Positions 12,830 to 25,174 are shown, counted from the stretch's first letter. The stretch: 64,000 bases of DNA from Ustilaginoidea virens (GCF_000687475.1 NC_057317.1:62001-126000); one strand, 5' to 3'. Notes: a model not told the origin generated them from the sequence alone. Translations and numbers: made by a program.

Positions 12830-14431
12830 CTAGTTTCTCCGCGGGGGTGCCGTCCCGTTGTATCCGTAGCCTCCCCGTTGTTGGCTGTCGGTAAAGTTTC
12901 TTTGTGGGCCGTTGTTCGTCGGACTTTGCGGCCCCAGGCCGGGAGACGCCACCCGTGAGTAGGCGTTTGGCGCCGAGCCGCTGCGCAGCTGGTGCATCTG
13001 GTACTGGTTCGGGGATCCGGGGGGCGAAATCGTCGGGCTTTGAGAGCGCAACATGGTCGGCTGAGAGCGCCGAGGCGGGTGCCCGGGGCTGGGAGGAACG
13101 CCGAAATCGAAGCCGTGGTGGTGTTGCGAGGGGGCAGGGCTGGCGGTTCGACCGGGCTGGCTTCGCAGGGCGGCGGCCCCCACCATTCCACTCACGTTGC
13201 TGGCACTGCTCCCAAGCCGCGAGCTCTCGTCAAAGGGTCCGCTGAAGGGGTCAGACGGGTTAGACTCCGGGACGTGGTACGAGTTGCCGTCGCTGAGGCC
13301 TTGGGCGCGAAGCTTGCGGGCGTCGTACTCGTGCCCGTATTCGGCGAAGCCGTCCGGGTCGATGCCGTTCTTGTTCAGCAGCTCGTTCTCGCGCCTCTCC
13401 TTTTCCTCGCGCTCGGCAGCCGCCCTGGCCTCGGCGGCTCCTATACGGCGCTGGCGGATGTAGAACCACAGGAGCGCGCCAAAGGCCAGGGCGCCCACGG
13501 CGCCAGCACCGCCGTAAACGGCAGCCTTGGACCTGGAGGGTAGGTCGTTCCACTTGTCGCCGAGGGATTTTTCTGGCTGCTTGTTTAAGGCGTCGAGCGC
13601 CGTGGAGTTGCCCGGGGTGGACTTGATGCTCTGCCAGCTGCCGGAACGGTCGCCGTAGGTATACTCCTGGCCACTGCTAAAGTCGGTGACCTGGGCGCTC
13701 TTCAGATGCATGGTGTAAGGGCCCTTGGCGTAGTCGGTATCGCCGCCAGCCCACTTGCGGGTGCCTTCAGGCAACGAGGGGTCGCCGCCAGCCCAGATGC
13801 CAACGCTCATGCGCATCGGGGTCTGCGGATAGTTTTGGGTGTTGTTGGCATCCTTGGCCTGCAGAACACGTACCTGGGCGCCGTCAATGTACCACCCGAT
13901 CGAGTCCTTGGTCCAGACGGTCGTGTAGTTGTGGAAATCGTCCTGCATGCCAGTCATGGGGTGCGAGCCGCCGTTCTTGTAGTCCTGGAGGCCCTTGCCA
14001 AAGTAGTTTGTAGTCGCAAAAGTCTTGTTGGAGCCTAGAAACTCCCAGTCCACCTCGTCGAGGTCGTCGCTGAGCCACATCATGGAGCTAACAATGCCCT
14101 GGCCAGGCGCAACCTTGAGCCATATTTCGGTCCGGCCAAAGAAAAAGTAGAACTTGGTGCGGAGGGTGGGCGAGTCGCCCTGCTTGTTGATGGTGAAGGC
14201 AGCGCCCGACTGGGCGTCGTACGTCACGATTCCAGCCGTAGTTTCCCACAAGGCGTTGTCAGGGGTGGAGTTGAAGAAGAAGAGATGGTCGGTGCCGAAT
14301 GCTGGGTCTGCCGGACAGTCGCGCTCCATGGGGTTGCAGCTGGTAAGGACTTGGGCGGAGGCGAGGCCTAGCAAGGCCGTGGCGGCGAGAAGAAGCGCGC
14401 ACAGCATGTTTACTGTCGTGAAATTTGCCAC
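12830..14431 (-). CDS. Crh-type GH16 chitin-glucan transglycosylase with a membrane anchor
   Basis: Crh/Utr2 proteins cross-link chitin to beta-1,6- or beta-1,3-glucan in the cell wall. This is a single exon of 533 residues. It has a signal peptide (about 1-26, ending GLASA), a short Cys-containing stretch (SCNPMERDCP), then the GH16 domain to about residue 255. The catalytic motif is DEVDWEFLG at 125-133, matching the family DE(I/V)DxE core. Several N-glycosylation sequons are present. Instead of a C-terminal GPI signal there is one transmembrane helix at about 303-325 followed by a basic stop-transfer sequence, a charged Glu/Arg coiled stretch, and a Pro/Ser/Gln-rich tail of about 180 residues that should be cytoplasmic. 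The family is usually GPI-anchored, so this belongs to the membrane-spanning subgroup. Confidence 0.92.
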   Translation of the reverse strand: MANFTTVNMLCALLLAATALLGLASAQVLTSCNPMERDCPADPAFGTDHLFFFNSTPDNALWETTAGIVTYDAQSGAAFTINKQGDSPTLRTKFYFFFGRTEIWLKVAPGQGIVSSMMWLSDDLDEVDWEFLGSNKTFATTNYFGKGLQDYKNGGSHPMTGMQDDFHNYTTVWTKDSIGWYIDGAQVRVLQAKDANNTQNYPQTPMRMSVGIWAGGDPSLPEGTRKWAGGDTDYAKGPYTMHLKSAQVTDFSSGQEYTYGDRSGSWQSIKSTPGNSTALDALNKQPEKSLGDKWNDLPSRSKAAVYGGAGAVGALAFGALLWFYIRQRRIGAAEARAAAEREEKERRENELLNKNGIDPDGFAEYGHEYDARKLRAQGLSDGNSYHVPESNPSDPFSGPFDESSRLGSSASNVSGMVGAAALRSQPGRTASPAPSQHHHGFDFGVPPSPGHPPRRSQPTMLRSQSPTISPPGSPNQYQMHQLRSGSAPNAYSRVASPGLGPQSPTNNGPQRNFTDSQQRGGYGYNGTAPPRRN

Positions 14432-16799
14432 GATATCGTTTGTCCAGTGGCGAAACGGAAATTAACAGCGCGAACAGTGGGAGGAGGCAAGAGAAGGGGG
14501 GAAATAAAAGGCTGAAGAGCTTCTGCTGTAGCAGAGATGCTTCGAATGCTCTCGGTAGTCTTGACGACCAAAGGAGAGGCCAATCCTGGCCATACGAACG
14601 AGTGGGCGGGCAGTTGGATTCGTACGGGCGTCGCCGACCAAATGTTGCCCAAGATGCAAAGGCACAAAAAGCAGCTATCCTGTCGCTGACCGGCGTTTGT
14701 GCTGCAGCAAGAGAAGCGAACAGAGAGGCTGTCGAACGGCAGCGCGCAAGAAAGGCGAGAGATGAAAGTGGAGCAGCGTGCTCGCTCATGATGAGATGGG
14801 CAGGGCGAGCAACAGCTCAGAGTGTCTGTGCGGCCATTCCATCATGGTCACTGGGATTTGCCAGCCGGCATGCGGTGGCCAACCTGCGAGTACATGGTGA
14901 GTGGTACGGGAGCACTCGGCGTCAGTTTGGTGTCGCAGCAGACTGGCATCACACGATGCAAGTGCAGGGAAATCCCACCGACGATCGCCATGGCGGCAAC
15001 CGGGTTTGGGCGTGCCTCCCAAACTTGGCCTCCTCTATTTTCCTTGCCTGTGCCCTTGCTGCCGTCAAACAAGGTGCCAGTCGTGCGTGCGTGGATGAAG
15101 CCAGCCCAACGTCAGGGGTAGACTTGGGGGCCGCGATTCTCGAGAGGGGGGGGGAGATGAAGCAGCAGCCAATGCCAACCCCCGCTTTCGGAGAAGGGTT
15201 TCATTGCCCCTGACGCTAGTGCTCTTTTGGTCGAGGGCAAGTCGGCACAACAATCCTGGTTTCTTCAATTTTTATTCAGGGTCCATCATCACACCGACTT
15301 CTTTGCCGATGCATATGCTGCGGCGGATATTGCTGGCATTTGAAAACTCAGGGTTGGCGTTAGCGGTACAAGCCTCCCAGCCTGCAGATGAACGACGGTG
15401 CAGCTCCACTGCCTTGACCGTTGCAGTCGTTGCAGTCAGGACGTTGTCCGGTCCGCAACTCCCTGATTCATACTAGGCAAGGCCATGTCAGTTGCCTCAA
15501 GGCTTTCCCCTTGAGCATCTCTGGCGATGCAGTAAATCAGCATCAGGGATACACGTCAAACTATGATGGGCGCTCACACGAAACAGTGCCCAACCTCGAC
15601 AGTAGCCCCTCGGAAGCCAGGACAGGTCAACTCCCTACCTCTGTGCCCGTCATCTCTCCATCTATCGGTCGAGGCATCAAGTTTGAGGAGCCTGGAGCCT
15701 CAGATTGCAAGGCTCGGGCAGAAGCCGCACCACGGCCGCGTGCCCGAATCACGGGGGGTCATTCGACAACACCGTCCGACCAGTCCTGCTGCCCTTTGTC
15801 ATCCGCCACAACGCCGAGGAGAGCTACCGCGTGACTGCGTCTTACTACGACCCTACGAGGCAGAAGTCATATGACGGACTTTGCGCAAAGACTCGGATGA
15901 AATCACCAGCAGCAAGTCACCCTGGCCTGACGCGCCACCTTGCCAACCAAGGTCTCATCGCTACCTGGTATGAATCAACTCGATCGAGCTGACAAAGACT
16001 CACGGCGAGCGGCGAGTTGGCAGTATCCACTGTGTAATTCAAGATTTGCGTCTGCCGCAGCTCAAGGATGATTGCTTGCGTGCGGCTGTCTTTAAGAATC
16101 CAGCCGTCCTTGGCACCTCTGGGCAGTCAAGTGGGAAAGTGAAGGCCTCTTGGCGCAGGATTCCTGTAGGCAGATTGACATAATACAGCCATCACGAGAC
16201 GGGCGGGTATATGGAAGAGAAAAAGACTTGACAGGCTGGTTTCGCCAGATCTAAGCCAAGCCAATGCAACCGGGCTGTCTTTTCCATGCAAAGCCCCATG
16301 AAACAACTCCGTGCCTTGTTCCCTTGTTCCCAGAAATCATCAAAGGTAGAAATGACGACAAAAGAAGATATTAAAAAAAGAAGTACCCGTCAGATCAAAG
16401 ACATCTTCTCCATCCCCCGCATATTGGGCCGTCTTTACCGCCCCTTCCTTGCAAAATATGTACAAAATAAAAAAGAGTAGAGCAATTAAATCATCATCAA
16501 TTCGCAGCAACCGAGGCCCAGATAACCCGACGCAACAAGGCAGAAATTAGGAGGGTTTCCACGTTCGAAAACACACGAGAATAGGGTATTGAAGTAACTT
16601 GGAGCAATGCCGTCTGACAGTCCGCGCTCACGCCAGCTTGGCAGCTTCAACGAGTAACAAGTACTGAAATGGGATCAGAAAACATGGAGCAAGGAGATAT
16701 GGGGGGGGGGGGGGGGGGGAGCGAGTCCAGAAACACGCAGCGCAGACGCAAATCGGTCGGGGGTATTCGGTTTTTCGTAGTGCTTCGTGGCAGCGCGCC
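14432..16799. other. Intergenic region with no recognisable gene
   Basis: Holds the promoter of the Crh-like gene at its left end and the 3' flank of rho3 at its right end. A run of 19 G lies at 16701-16719, about 80 bp beyond the rho3 stop. A 262-residue plus-strand frame at 14425-15213 has no family resemblance. Confidence 0.55.
16701..16719. repeat. Poly-G run (19 G)
   Basis: Uninterrupted G mononucleotide tract in the 3' flank of rho3. Its length may be affected by sequencing error. Confidence 0.8.
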
Positions 16800-17787
16800 T
16801 CACATGACGCTGCACTTGTTCTCTTCCCTTTCCTTCTTGACGCTCAATGCAACGCGCGCCGCCTCGGTAAAGGCTTCGTTGACGCCGCGGTTCTTCATGG
16901 CCGAGCACTCGAGATAGCGCGAGGCTCCTATCCGCTTGGCCACTTCAAGACCCTTGTCGTATTCAATCAGCGGTCCCGAGGGACGTTCTATCGCCGCGAC
17001 CTCGGGGGGGAGAGTTGCGCCTGCGCCGTCTTCGCCGTCGTCGTCGTTGTTGCCCTCGCGGAGGTCGCATTTCAGGGCGACGAGGACCAACTTGACGCCA
17101 GGGCAGTTGTCGGCAATCTCGCCAACCCATTTCGACTCGACGTTTTCGAGGGAATCCTTGCTGTCCACGGAATAGCAAAGCATGATGAGATCGGTGTCGT
17201 CTACGCGCCCCAAAGTCAGTGCTGCGCTACCCCAGCAATACCCACAAAACACCAGCTCTATGCATACCGTAGGATAAAGACCGCAAGCGATCAAACTCCT
17301 CCTGACCGGCTGTATCCCAGAGCGAAAGCTCAATGTGAACATTGTCGACAAAAATGTCTGTTGCGTCCCGTGGTCAGCGCGCGCGATCCGCATAGCCCAA
17401 TGTTTAACCTATGTGCAGCTCGTGCACCAACTTTCGCCTCGTCTTACCGTGAACGTAGTTTTCGAAAACGGTAGGCTCGTACACGGTCGGAAAGTAGCTT
17501 TTCTCAAGTCAACATGCCATCTCTTGTAGCGGCGCGCCGGGAGGTGGCAGCAAGTGGAAACAGAAACATACCCTCTGGTAAATACATTGAGCAGCGATGT
17601 TTTACCGCTGGCGCCGTCGCCTCTGGAAAGAAAGATGAACGTCAGCATATTGGTCCAGCGTGACCTCTGGAATCCCCCAGCCGGAATTTCGCGGCTCGTT
17701 TTTTCCCGTTGGGTCGATCGGCGGCAAAACCACGTACAAAAGCACCAGCTTACGCTGGACCGTTTTCGATCCGCCGCAGAGAGGCAT
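16800..17787 (-). CDS. rho3: Rho3-type small GTPase
   Basis: Rho3 is a membrane-bound GTP switch that directs polarised secretion and actin organisation at hyphal tips. Five exons: 17787-17738, 17622-17572, 17497-17448, 17357-17268 and 17200-16800, giving 213 residues; all four introns are short GT-AG introns that restore conserved residues. The P-loop GDGASGKT is at 18-25, switch I includes YEPTVFENY, switch II is [15 protein letters not shown], and the nucleotide-specificity loops read KCDL and CSAMKNRG. A hydrophilic Asp/Glu/Gly insertion after LREG occupies the Rho insert region. The C-terminal CSVM is a CAAX box for prenylation. The family match ([20 protein letters not shown], then the core through [14 protein letters not shown]) is very close to fungal Rho3 rather than Rho1, Rho2, Rho4 or Cdc42. 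The many introns are typical of fungal Rho genes. Confidence 0.95.
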
Positions 17788-19262
17788 CTCAACGACGCTC
17801 CGCTCAATTGACAGCAGAGTAGTATAAAGAGCTCCAGCCCAGAAAAGCCGGAAATGGCGGCAGTCGTGACGTCGTGGGGTGACGCAGGGTACGTGTGTGG
17901 AAGTGGAATATCTATCGACGGGGATTTTGGTTGGATGCGTGCAGCCAAAGCTACTTCTCTGTAACAGGACGAAACAAGGAACAGTTCGGTGGCTGGCTGG
18001 CTGGCTGGCTGGCTCCTTGGTCGATACCTAGTTGCCTTGGTAGCCTACCTAGAGTAGTGAAGATTGTGCAGATTATTTATTATCGTTCAATTTTGGGGGA
18101 GAAGAGAACATGTCAGGGGAGGGAGCTGCGCAGCGCGAAGGAAGGAAGGAAGCGGCTAGTCCCACGCGGGCCAGCGACGTCCCAAGGTTATGGAGCCTGG
18201 GGAATCCGAAAAGCGTAACTGCCAACTTATTACTAACAGCTACGGAGTACCTTACCTACCTCTAGGTACCTGCCAACTGCCAGCTGGTACATAGCCGTAA
18301 GCAGGCGCTGGCTGTTGGCAATTTGAACCTTGTTCCTGTGCACCGGTCCACCTAGGTACCTTCCTGATGTGAACAACCTAACCTAATGCTACGGTACATA
18401 CGCGGTAGCTCAAAGATGGTCGAGGGCGGTGCAATGCAATCCTACCAGACATAACCAGCGCGTCTCCTCGCCCCCTAAAACGTCTCGAGACAAGATGCCA
18501 CCTGGCAGCCGATGGCGCCAAAGCGCAGGCTAGCTCACTGGTGCCGCTGCCTTCTTCTACTTTTCATGTGGGTGGCTGATGATGCTTCGCAGGGTACGCA
18601 CTGATGCTAATGGCCAAATTCCCGCCGTGGTATGTAAGTATGGCGTCTGGTCGTAGCCGCTGCTTGCTGCCGCGAAACCGGGCAAAAACCTCACCTTCAT
18701 CTCGCCCTGCGTCTCTGACATTGCTCATCGACAGCTGCGCAATTATACGATGGCAACCGCTTATAGGGGCGCAAAGTTACTCCGCAGTCCTACGTAGGTA
18801 TTTAGCATCCGACCCGGAATAAGCTGGGATGATGTAAAGGCAGAAAAAGGCCCGTCCAGGCTACACCCAGATCAAAAGAAGCTCTCCGGGACGATGGGCA
18901 ACCCCGACGTAGATCACTCTTGCCACTGGCCGTACGGACCCAGGCAGCTGCCCATTGCAGCCGGGCAATAGCAAGACGTATTCCTGGGGGAGTCGACAAC
19001 CTGTCACCTTGCCAAACGCGGGAAGAAGCAAATCCCAGTGCGCGAAACAAGCAAACAAAAGGGAGAGAGAGAGAAGGGGGGGGGGGAGAATACCAGATGA
19101 TGGCTTATCCAGTATTTTCATCACCTGCAGACTGCCAATAGCACGAGATTCATTTGACTGTGACCCCCAACGCAAAGCGCCTCGCACCCAAGCCAAGCCT
19201 CAGTTACAAGTCTGCCACACAAAAGACGCAGCATGCGCACCGCCCAACTGCCATCAGCACAC
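17788..19262. other. Intergenic, promoter of rho3 and 3' flank of cwc25
   Basis: Contains a TGGC tetranucleotide repeat near 17991-18014, and several copies of the palindromic TACCTAGGTACC-type motif (18050, 18250, 18351) together with TACGGAGTAC at 18241. A G run lies at 19077-19086. No gene was recognised. Confidence 0.6.
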
Positions 19263-20480
19263 TTAATCGTCCTCCCGCTGGTACGCTTGCCTGTTTCGAC
19301 CTATTCGCTCGCCCAGATCCATCTTGCCAGCCTGTTTGTGCAGGCCGTTCGCAAAGCCTCGCTCGCCGTGCCGCTCCCTCGCTCTGTCCTCCGCCTCCCT
19401 TGCCGCGCGTTCCTGCTCCTCCAGGGCAGCGAGACGCTTCCCGCGGTCGTGATCCATCTCGGACGCGGCAGACTGCATGGCGGCTAACCTGCGCGCCTTT
19501 TCAGCCGCTCCGTCTCGGTCGTGGTCCCGCCACGGTCCCGCCGCCCGTCTCTGGCCGTGTCGGCTTCCCCCGTCCAAATCATCACCGCCCCTGTGGTGCC
19601 CATCGGACCGTCTCTCCCGAGAATCGTGTCTTGGCCGTCGTAGGCTGTCATCATCGCCCGAATGTCGACGAGGCCCGTGTCTCTCCCGACGCTCCTCGTC
19701 CTGCCCGTCTTGACGGCGCCACTGCCGCGGACTGCGCGACCGTGAATACGATCTGTGCCGCCGCCGCCCCCCATGCCGCCTCTCCCCCTCGTCCGATTCC
19801 CTTGCCCGACCTGCGCTTCGTTCTCTGCGACTACGTCGGGGTCCCCCGTCTTGCTCATCCGAGTGTCTCTCCCTGCTTCTGCTCCTGTGTCCGTGTCGGC
19901 CATGCCCATGCTCATGTCTCCTGCGCCTGCTTTCCTTATCTCGCGACCTCTCCTTCTTCTTCCTGTCATCCGCTGCGCCCATCGAGGACAGCAGCTTCCG
20001 CCGCCTGACAGGGTCGTTCATCATGGCCTCGTACGCAGCCTGCTCCTGTCGCTTGATGGCGAGCAGCGGGTCGTCGCGAACCTTGGCGGCGGTGTCTCTG
20101 GCGCTGTTGGCGTTCTGCAGAGCCATGAAGCTCTCCTCCCCGGCCGCCTTCTCCAGCTTCTTGTGCTCGGTTCCCTTGATGAGGTTGTCGATCCGCCGCT
20201 TGCCCAGCAGGTAGGCCTCCGTCTCCTCGGTGGTCCCAACCTGGCCGTCCGTGGGGCCCTGGTACATCCAGTCGACGCGGTCGACTCGCTTCTTGCCGCC
20301 GGCGGCCTCCAGCTGCCGCTGCAGCTCCTCCTTGGCGCGCTCCTCCTTGATCTCATTGATGCGCTGCTGGGTGCGCTTTCGCTCGGCGAGCGCCTTTTGT
20401 TCTTCGTCCCAGACGGCCTGCTGGTTTCGCCGCAGCGTCGGATGAAACGACTTTTTGAGGTTGAGATCGCCGCCACCCAT
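19263..20480 (-). CDS. cwc25: Pre-mRNA-splicing factor Cwc25
   Basis: Cwc25 joins the activated spliceosome and is needed for the first transesterification step. Single exon, 405 residues. The start at 20480 gives [20 protein letters not shown], the characteristic N-terminus; an upstream Met at 20558 would add an unrelated 26-residue leader and was rejected. The N-terminal CIR-like region ([14 protein letters not shown], then [11 protein letters not shown]) runs to about residue 75. [11 protein letters not shown] and [12 protein letters not shown] follow. Residues about 170-330 are an Arg/Ser/His/Asp-rich RS-like region, and the conserved tail ends with [15 protein letters not shown]. Most of the middle is expected to be disordered. 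It is the only gene in the run with a strong RS-like composition. The lack of introns is usual for this gene in fungi as far as I know. Confidence 0.93.
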   Translation of the reverse strand: MGGGDLNLKKSFHPTLRRNQQAVWDEEQKALAERKRTQQRINEIKEERAKEELQRQLEAAGGKKRVDRVDWMYQGPTDGQVGTTEETEAYLLGKRRIDNLIKGTEHKKLEKAAGEESFMALQNANSARDTAAKVRDDPLLAIKRQEQAAYEAMMNDPVRRRKLLSSMGAADDRKKKERSRDKESRRRRHEHGHGRHGHRSRSRERHSDEQDGGPRRSRRERSAGRARESDEGERRHGGRRRHRSYSRSRSPRQWRRQDGQDEERRERHGPRRHSGDDDSLRRPRHDSRERRSDGHHRGGDDLDGGSRHGQRRAAGPWRDHDRDGAAEKARRLAAMQSAASEMDHDRGKRLAALEEQERAAREAEDRARERHGERGFANGLHKQAGKMDLGERIGRNRQAYQREDD

Positions 20481-21463
20481 GATGTTTGTGCTCGAAGCAA
20501 GCAGCCGGGCTTTTGTGATTTTTTTCGCCTTTGGTGTTTGGTGTTGGGGGATGAACACAGGAAATGGCGGAAGCGGCGAGCTTGCCCCAGAGGCGAGGCT
20601 GCCGTTGGTCCACTTTTTTTCAGCCGGTATTGATACGGTAAGTGGCGTGTAGATACGGACGGAGTACCGCGGCCTAGAAAGTCACCTCTGATAACACAGG
20701 TCGGTTGACGGCGAATATACGCCGCCATTCACCTCTCACCAACTGCTTCAAGTCATCTCTTGATTGGTAATGGGCTGAAAACAATAACTAGAACTCAAGC
20801 TGGCGCTCAATGGAAGGTACCTACCTACCAAGAAGGTGGGTAATTGCGCATGTTCTCAACTCGGTATTCCGGCCTTGATGGACGAGGAATCATGTCCAAC
20901 AAATGTAATGCATCCAGCGACGCCTGGACTCGCAGTCTTTGACGACCATTCGGTATAGCATACTGGCCGGAAAACAAGGCGTAGCCTGACGTAAGCTGAC
21001 TTGAATTCAAGAAATGCTGGTAGGTTGTCGAGAAAGCAGTCGTGTATGGCAGTGGGTGGGAACTGAAGTTGACCTCTGTTCCTGTCTTGCAAGTGCGATG
21101 CCATCTTGTCGTGCCCGCGATTCGCAGACCAACTCCATTATTCTTCTTCGAAGGAAGGTCATTGGATCCCGCTGCGCCAACAACTGCTCGCTCCCCGTGC
21201 AAGCTTGGTGGCTCCCAAATTCATCAGAAACCTACTCGCCAACTTCTTGATACCGATATCCAGCTGACCTCCACCATCCACCCGCAAACCGCAAGCCGCA
21301 AACCGAACGTCCTTTTCCTCCCCTCAACCCCTTCAGGACAAGACGATAATGCCCTCGACACTCGTCAAAACCCACCCGAACCCAATTACAAGCTCATCCG
21401 CGCCTCGCAGCCAAGCACTCGTACACCGCGCAACATTACATCATACAACTCCCCACGACTTGT
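20481..21463. other. Intergenic between uS14m and cwc25
   Basis: Contains the cwc25 promoter and the 3' flank of the mitochondrial ribosomal protein gene. GGTACCTACCTACC occurs at 20816-20829 and GACGGAGTACCG near 20660. No other gene was recognised. Confidence 0.6.
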
Positions 21464-22061
21464 TCACCAACTCGCCCGCTTCACACCAGGCAGATTCCCC
21501 GCCATGGCTTGCAGCCTGAAGTTAAACTGCAACAAGGTCAGCTTTCCCGCGCCACCAAGGCGCCGGCCAACCCGCCAGGCTAATCCCTCCAAGAGAGCGC
21601 GTTCGGTCCTTACCCTCGTCATCTTGAAATCGCTCAAAACACCACGTCCCTGCCCTCCCATGATGCATCTGTTTCGGATCTGCGTGGGCCGCGTGTAGGC
21701 GTGCATTTGTGTAAGCTGCAGCTGCGCTTCGGCTCGGACGCGAGGAGCAAGCGTCGTGTTGCGGATAATGTACCGGAGGGCTTGCCTAGTGAGGGGAGAA
21801 TGAAAAAAAAAAAAGAAAAAAAAAGACTCCATCAGCACTCTTTTGAACGCGCCTCTTGAAAATTGGCGATTTTCTCGTAGAAACGGGGCTTTTTGCGCGG
21901 GTAGCGCGGCATCATGGGCGAGAAGCCGCGGGGGGGGGGGGAGGGGGGGCGTACCTCTCTGCCTCGAATTGCTCAAAGACCTTGCGCTTCGTGTGGTCTC
22001 TTATCGTGCGAACCTTGACGAAGCAGCCCAGATCGAGCTTTTTCGCCCGAAACATGGACAT
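21464..22061 (-). CDS. mrp2: Mitochondrial small-subunit ribosomal protein uS14m (Mrp2)
   Basis: Component of the small subunit of the mitochondrial ribosome, nuclear-encoded and imported. Exons 22061-21955, 21785-21614 and 21526-21464 give 113 residues. The protein begins MSMFRAKKLDLGCF, continues through RDHTKRKVFEQFE, then QALRYIIRNTTL after intron 1, and includes the signature CIMGGQGRGVLSDFKM. After intron 2 it ends FNFRLQAMAGNLPGVKRASW, the standard family end. Both introns are GT-AG and restore the conserved sequence exactly. Intron 2 is 87 nt and free of in-frame stops, so retention would add 29 residues rather than truncate the protein; the spliced form fits the family. Intron 1 contains G-rich and A-rich runs. 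Confidence 0.94.
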
Positions 22062-22812
22062 GGTGGGCAATGATGGTGAGTGAACTGTAATGTCACGGCG
22101 CTGAATGGAAAACGGGAGGAAGAAGATGGCTGGGTCGGGCCGGGGTTTCGCCGAAGCGTCTGATTTGCCGTTCTTCATACACACAACTCATTGCGAGAAG
22201 ACATCGAGCGTCGCGAATGCTTCTACAGAGGGCATAAAGCGGCTGATGGATCTAGGCAGGCTTCTCCGGAATGATGAGTCCAGTCCTTGATGGAAGGGGT
22301 AAATTGACAGGGTGAAGAATATGCCAACGTCCTACTACAGTGCAATCCATGCTGTATGCCCAGTTATTACGCCAAAACTGCACTCCCATGTCATCTCTTG
22401 TTGTGATTAGTCCTAATGTCACCCATGAAATTTTTGCCGACACCGGTAATCCTTGAGCCAGATGTGTGTTGTATATCTCCGTGCCCTCGGTCAGACTCCC
22501 AGATGTGGCCGCCTCAACCTCACTATGAGGGCTAGAAAACCGAAACGCCAAACCCAAGTGCAAGACCCGTTCGAGTCATGTCCCGCACCTCAAAAAATGC
22601 GCTGCCCAAAATGCTCAAGGTCTTGCCAGTATAAATACAAGATTTAAAAAGCCCGCCTTGACTCTAGGATAGGGCGGTCAAAGGCCGCACTCGATAGTAA
22701 GCCAGCCGCCCTGAAAAAGTATCCCTAAAACACTCCGTCACGAAACAAGAATCCAACACCTGCCAAGCCGCAAGTCGGACGGCAACGCAATCCAGTGCAC
22801 TACAGAAGCTGT
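22062..22812. other. Intergenic between GDP-mannose transporter and uS14m
   Basis: 3' flank of the transporter gene and the short promoter of the ribosomal protein gene. Nothing else seen. Confidence 0.6.
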
Positions 22813-24129
22813 TCACATCTTGTTGGTCAAGGGAAGTGCGGGCTTGGGCTTCTCCTTGTTCTGCAGCTTGGCCACCGTATAAACGATGCCACTGACGAAA
22901 CCCAGAAAAATAGCCGAGACACTGCCCAAGGTGACCGGTGCCGCGAAGAATATGATGCCCAAAACAGCCACGGGCAGCTTGTTGAGCGCGCCAACCATGG
23001 CATATGTGGTGGATGAAGTGGCGCGTATGCACCAGGCAGTCGAGTAAGAGATGAAGATAGCTCCGAGACCCGAGTAGATCATGCCTATGATCATTTTGCC
23101 GCGAGATGCTTCGGGGAAGTTGCTGTTGAGGTTGGAAGAGGACCAATCTTCGACGAGGAGGGAAGACAGCATGAGCACAGGGATGGTGAGCAGGTTGTTG
23201 TAGTACATGACTGTTGGAAAGGTCAGTAAACTCTTTCTCTCGTCTTCACGATTCGCCCCCCGGATATAGACGAGTGGGAAGAGCCAGCAACAAACCTTCC
23301 CAGTTATTAAACCCCGTCTTCTTGATAACCTTGCGCATGCTCAAGGCATACGACGCTGCGCAGAAGACGTTGATTCCCATCCAGCCGTAACCAGCGTTCA
23401 AAGTAGCCACGGCAGCAGCACTTTCCGCAATCCTGGAATCTGCCCACGCAGCCACCACGGAGCTAAAGACCATCATGGCAAAGGAAACGAGAGTCAGGGG
23501 GCCGACGCTGCTTCCAAACCAGAAAACCTCCCCATAGGCAATGACAATAATGGTCAAGTTCTTGAAAATGGTGTACACGGGCACAGACAAATACTGAAGA
23601 GCTTTGTTGCCGGTATAAATCATGGCCACAAGGAGCAAAGCGATAGGGAACCCTGGCTGACGTCAGCACTTTTTTTCCCCCAGTTATTTCGGAGTCGGTG
23701 AAGCATACATGTCTTGGCTTTTTGCGAATCAAAAGGGCCGAGGTCTCTGACCATGCCCGCCTGTTTGCACATTAGAATGGCAACAGTGCCGACAATTGAC
23801 TGTCCACGTTAGCGCATGTTGGTCGACAACTTCCTTGTCCCTTTCCGTTGGCTTGAATGAGGGAGACACACCTGTACAGCAAGATACAGCAAGTTCATAT
23901 TCCAGCTGGATCCCGAAACAACGTACTTGTTCACAATGGTCATACTCATCGAACTCAAGCAGTACGCGAACACAGACGCGCCACGGTTGTTATCCAAAGA
24001 CGACATGGACCCCCTGAGCGCGTCCGTCTTTGCCTTGGCGGGCGAAAAGCCCGGCAGCTGCTTGCCATTGGCATGGCCATTCCCCTCGGGCATGCGAATC
24101 ACCACGTCGTCGCTTTTCTTGTCCGACAT
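22813..24129 (-). CDS. vrg4: Golgi GDP-mannose transporter (VRG4/GMT family)
   Basis: This nucleotide-sugar antiporter brings GDP-mannose into the Golgi for mannosylation of proteins and lipids. Exons 24129-23872, 23799-23709, 23652-23296 and 23210-22813 give 367 residues. The cytoplasmic N-terminus is about 60 residues. About ten hydrophobic segments follow, beginning at [20 protein letters not shown]. The GDP-mannose recognition motif GALNKLP is intact at 309-315. The sequences [21 protein letters not shown] and [13 protein letters not shown] are typical of the family. All introns are GT-AG; intron 3 starts GTTTGT. The C-terminus ([15 protein letters not shown]) is hydrophilic, consistent with cytoplasmic exposure. 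A gene of this type is usually essential or nearly so in fungi. Confidence 0.94.
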
Positions 24130-25174
24130 TTTCGGGGGTTGACGCCACGGGCGAGGCGTCCAAAGTCGAGGGGAAAAGGAGCAAACGGGATATACGGGAT
24201 AAATGAGTGTAAAGAATGGGAAATCCAGAGAAAATTCTTTGACCCCGCCCAGCAGCGACGCGTGGAAAACGTGAACAATGATGCGACAATGCAGATCAAG
24301 GGATGAGTGAGCTTGGTTGGGAGACACGAACCCCTTGAATGGGGTTTTCGACGGTCGGTGTGGCGCAGCACCACAGCACCGCCACGACATGCAGGCAAGG
24401 CGTCCGGTACCTTGGCCAGTGCGCCTGTCGACCAATCGCCACCATTAAGGCTTTTGTCAGGTTCAGTGAGATTTCTCACAATCGAGTTCGACCAAGAGAT
24501 TGCCATTTTACCCGGCTCAATCGCATTTATCATATTGTTTACCCTTAAGGCGTCTCTATCTGTCATGTTCTGTGACTGTTTTAGCGGCGGGCTCCAACCT
24601 CACGGACTTCCATCGACAGGACGGCACCAGTTGAGACGAACCATGTATCACCAAGATAGGGAGATGCAAGTTTCCTCAACTGCGCCAGACTTGGGTGTTC
24701 TGACTCTTGGTATTTATTCCCTGCTCTCAAGTTGCATAATTCGGTAGAAGATATCGTCTTCTGGGATCGGAATGCTAGCCCAAAAGATTGCATCTACACC
24801 AGCAAGATCAATTCGAAGCCATTAAGACGGAAGCTTGGATGCAGACGACGCGGTTGAGGACTAGGCAAGTTGATTCCGTCCTGAAATGGAGAGGAAGAAG
24901 CGAATTGCGTTCATACGACATGGTAGACTAAGTGGCCGAATTCGACACTGTCCAGCTAACCGCCGCATAAGAAAGTAAAGACAAACTGTCCAAAAAAATC
25001 CTTCCACCTTATGATACATTGAAACCATTAACGGAACGCCAATTTTCCTGTCGTTCGGGACATTAAATTTCGAAAAATTTCCGACATTTTGGGAAACAAG
25101 ATGCAGCATCCATGCGTTATCAAACCAAGAGTCTTCTGTTTACCCATCAAAGCTACCGGGCTCACGATTTGCAT
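24130..25174. other. Intergenic, promoter of the GDP-mannose transporter
   Basis: No gene recognised. The right end is the 3' flank of the HsbA-like gene. Confidence 0.6.
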
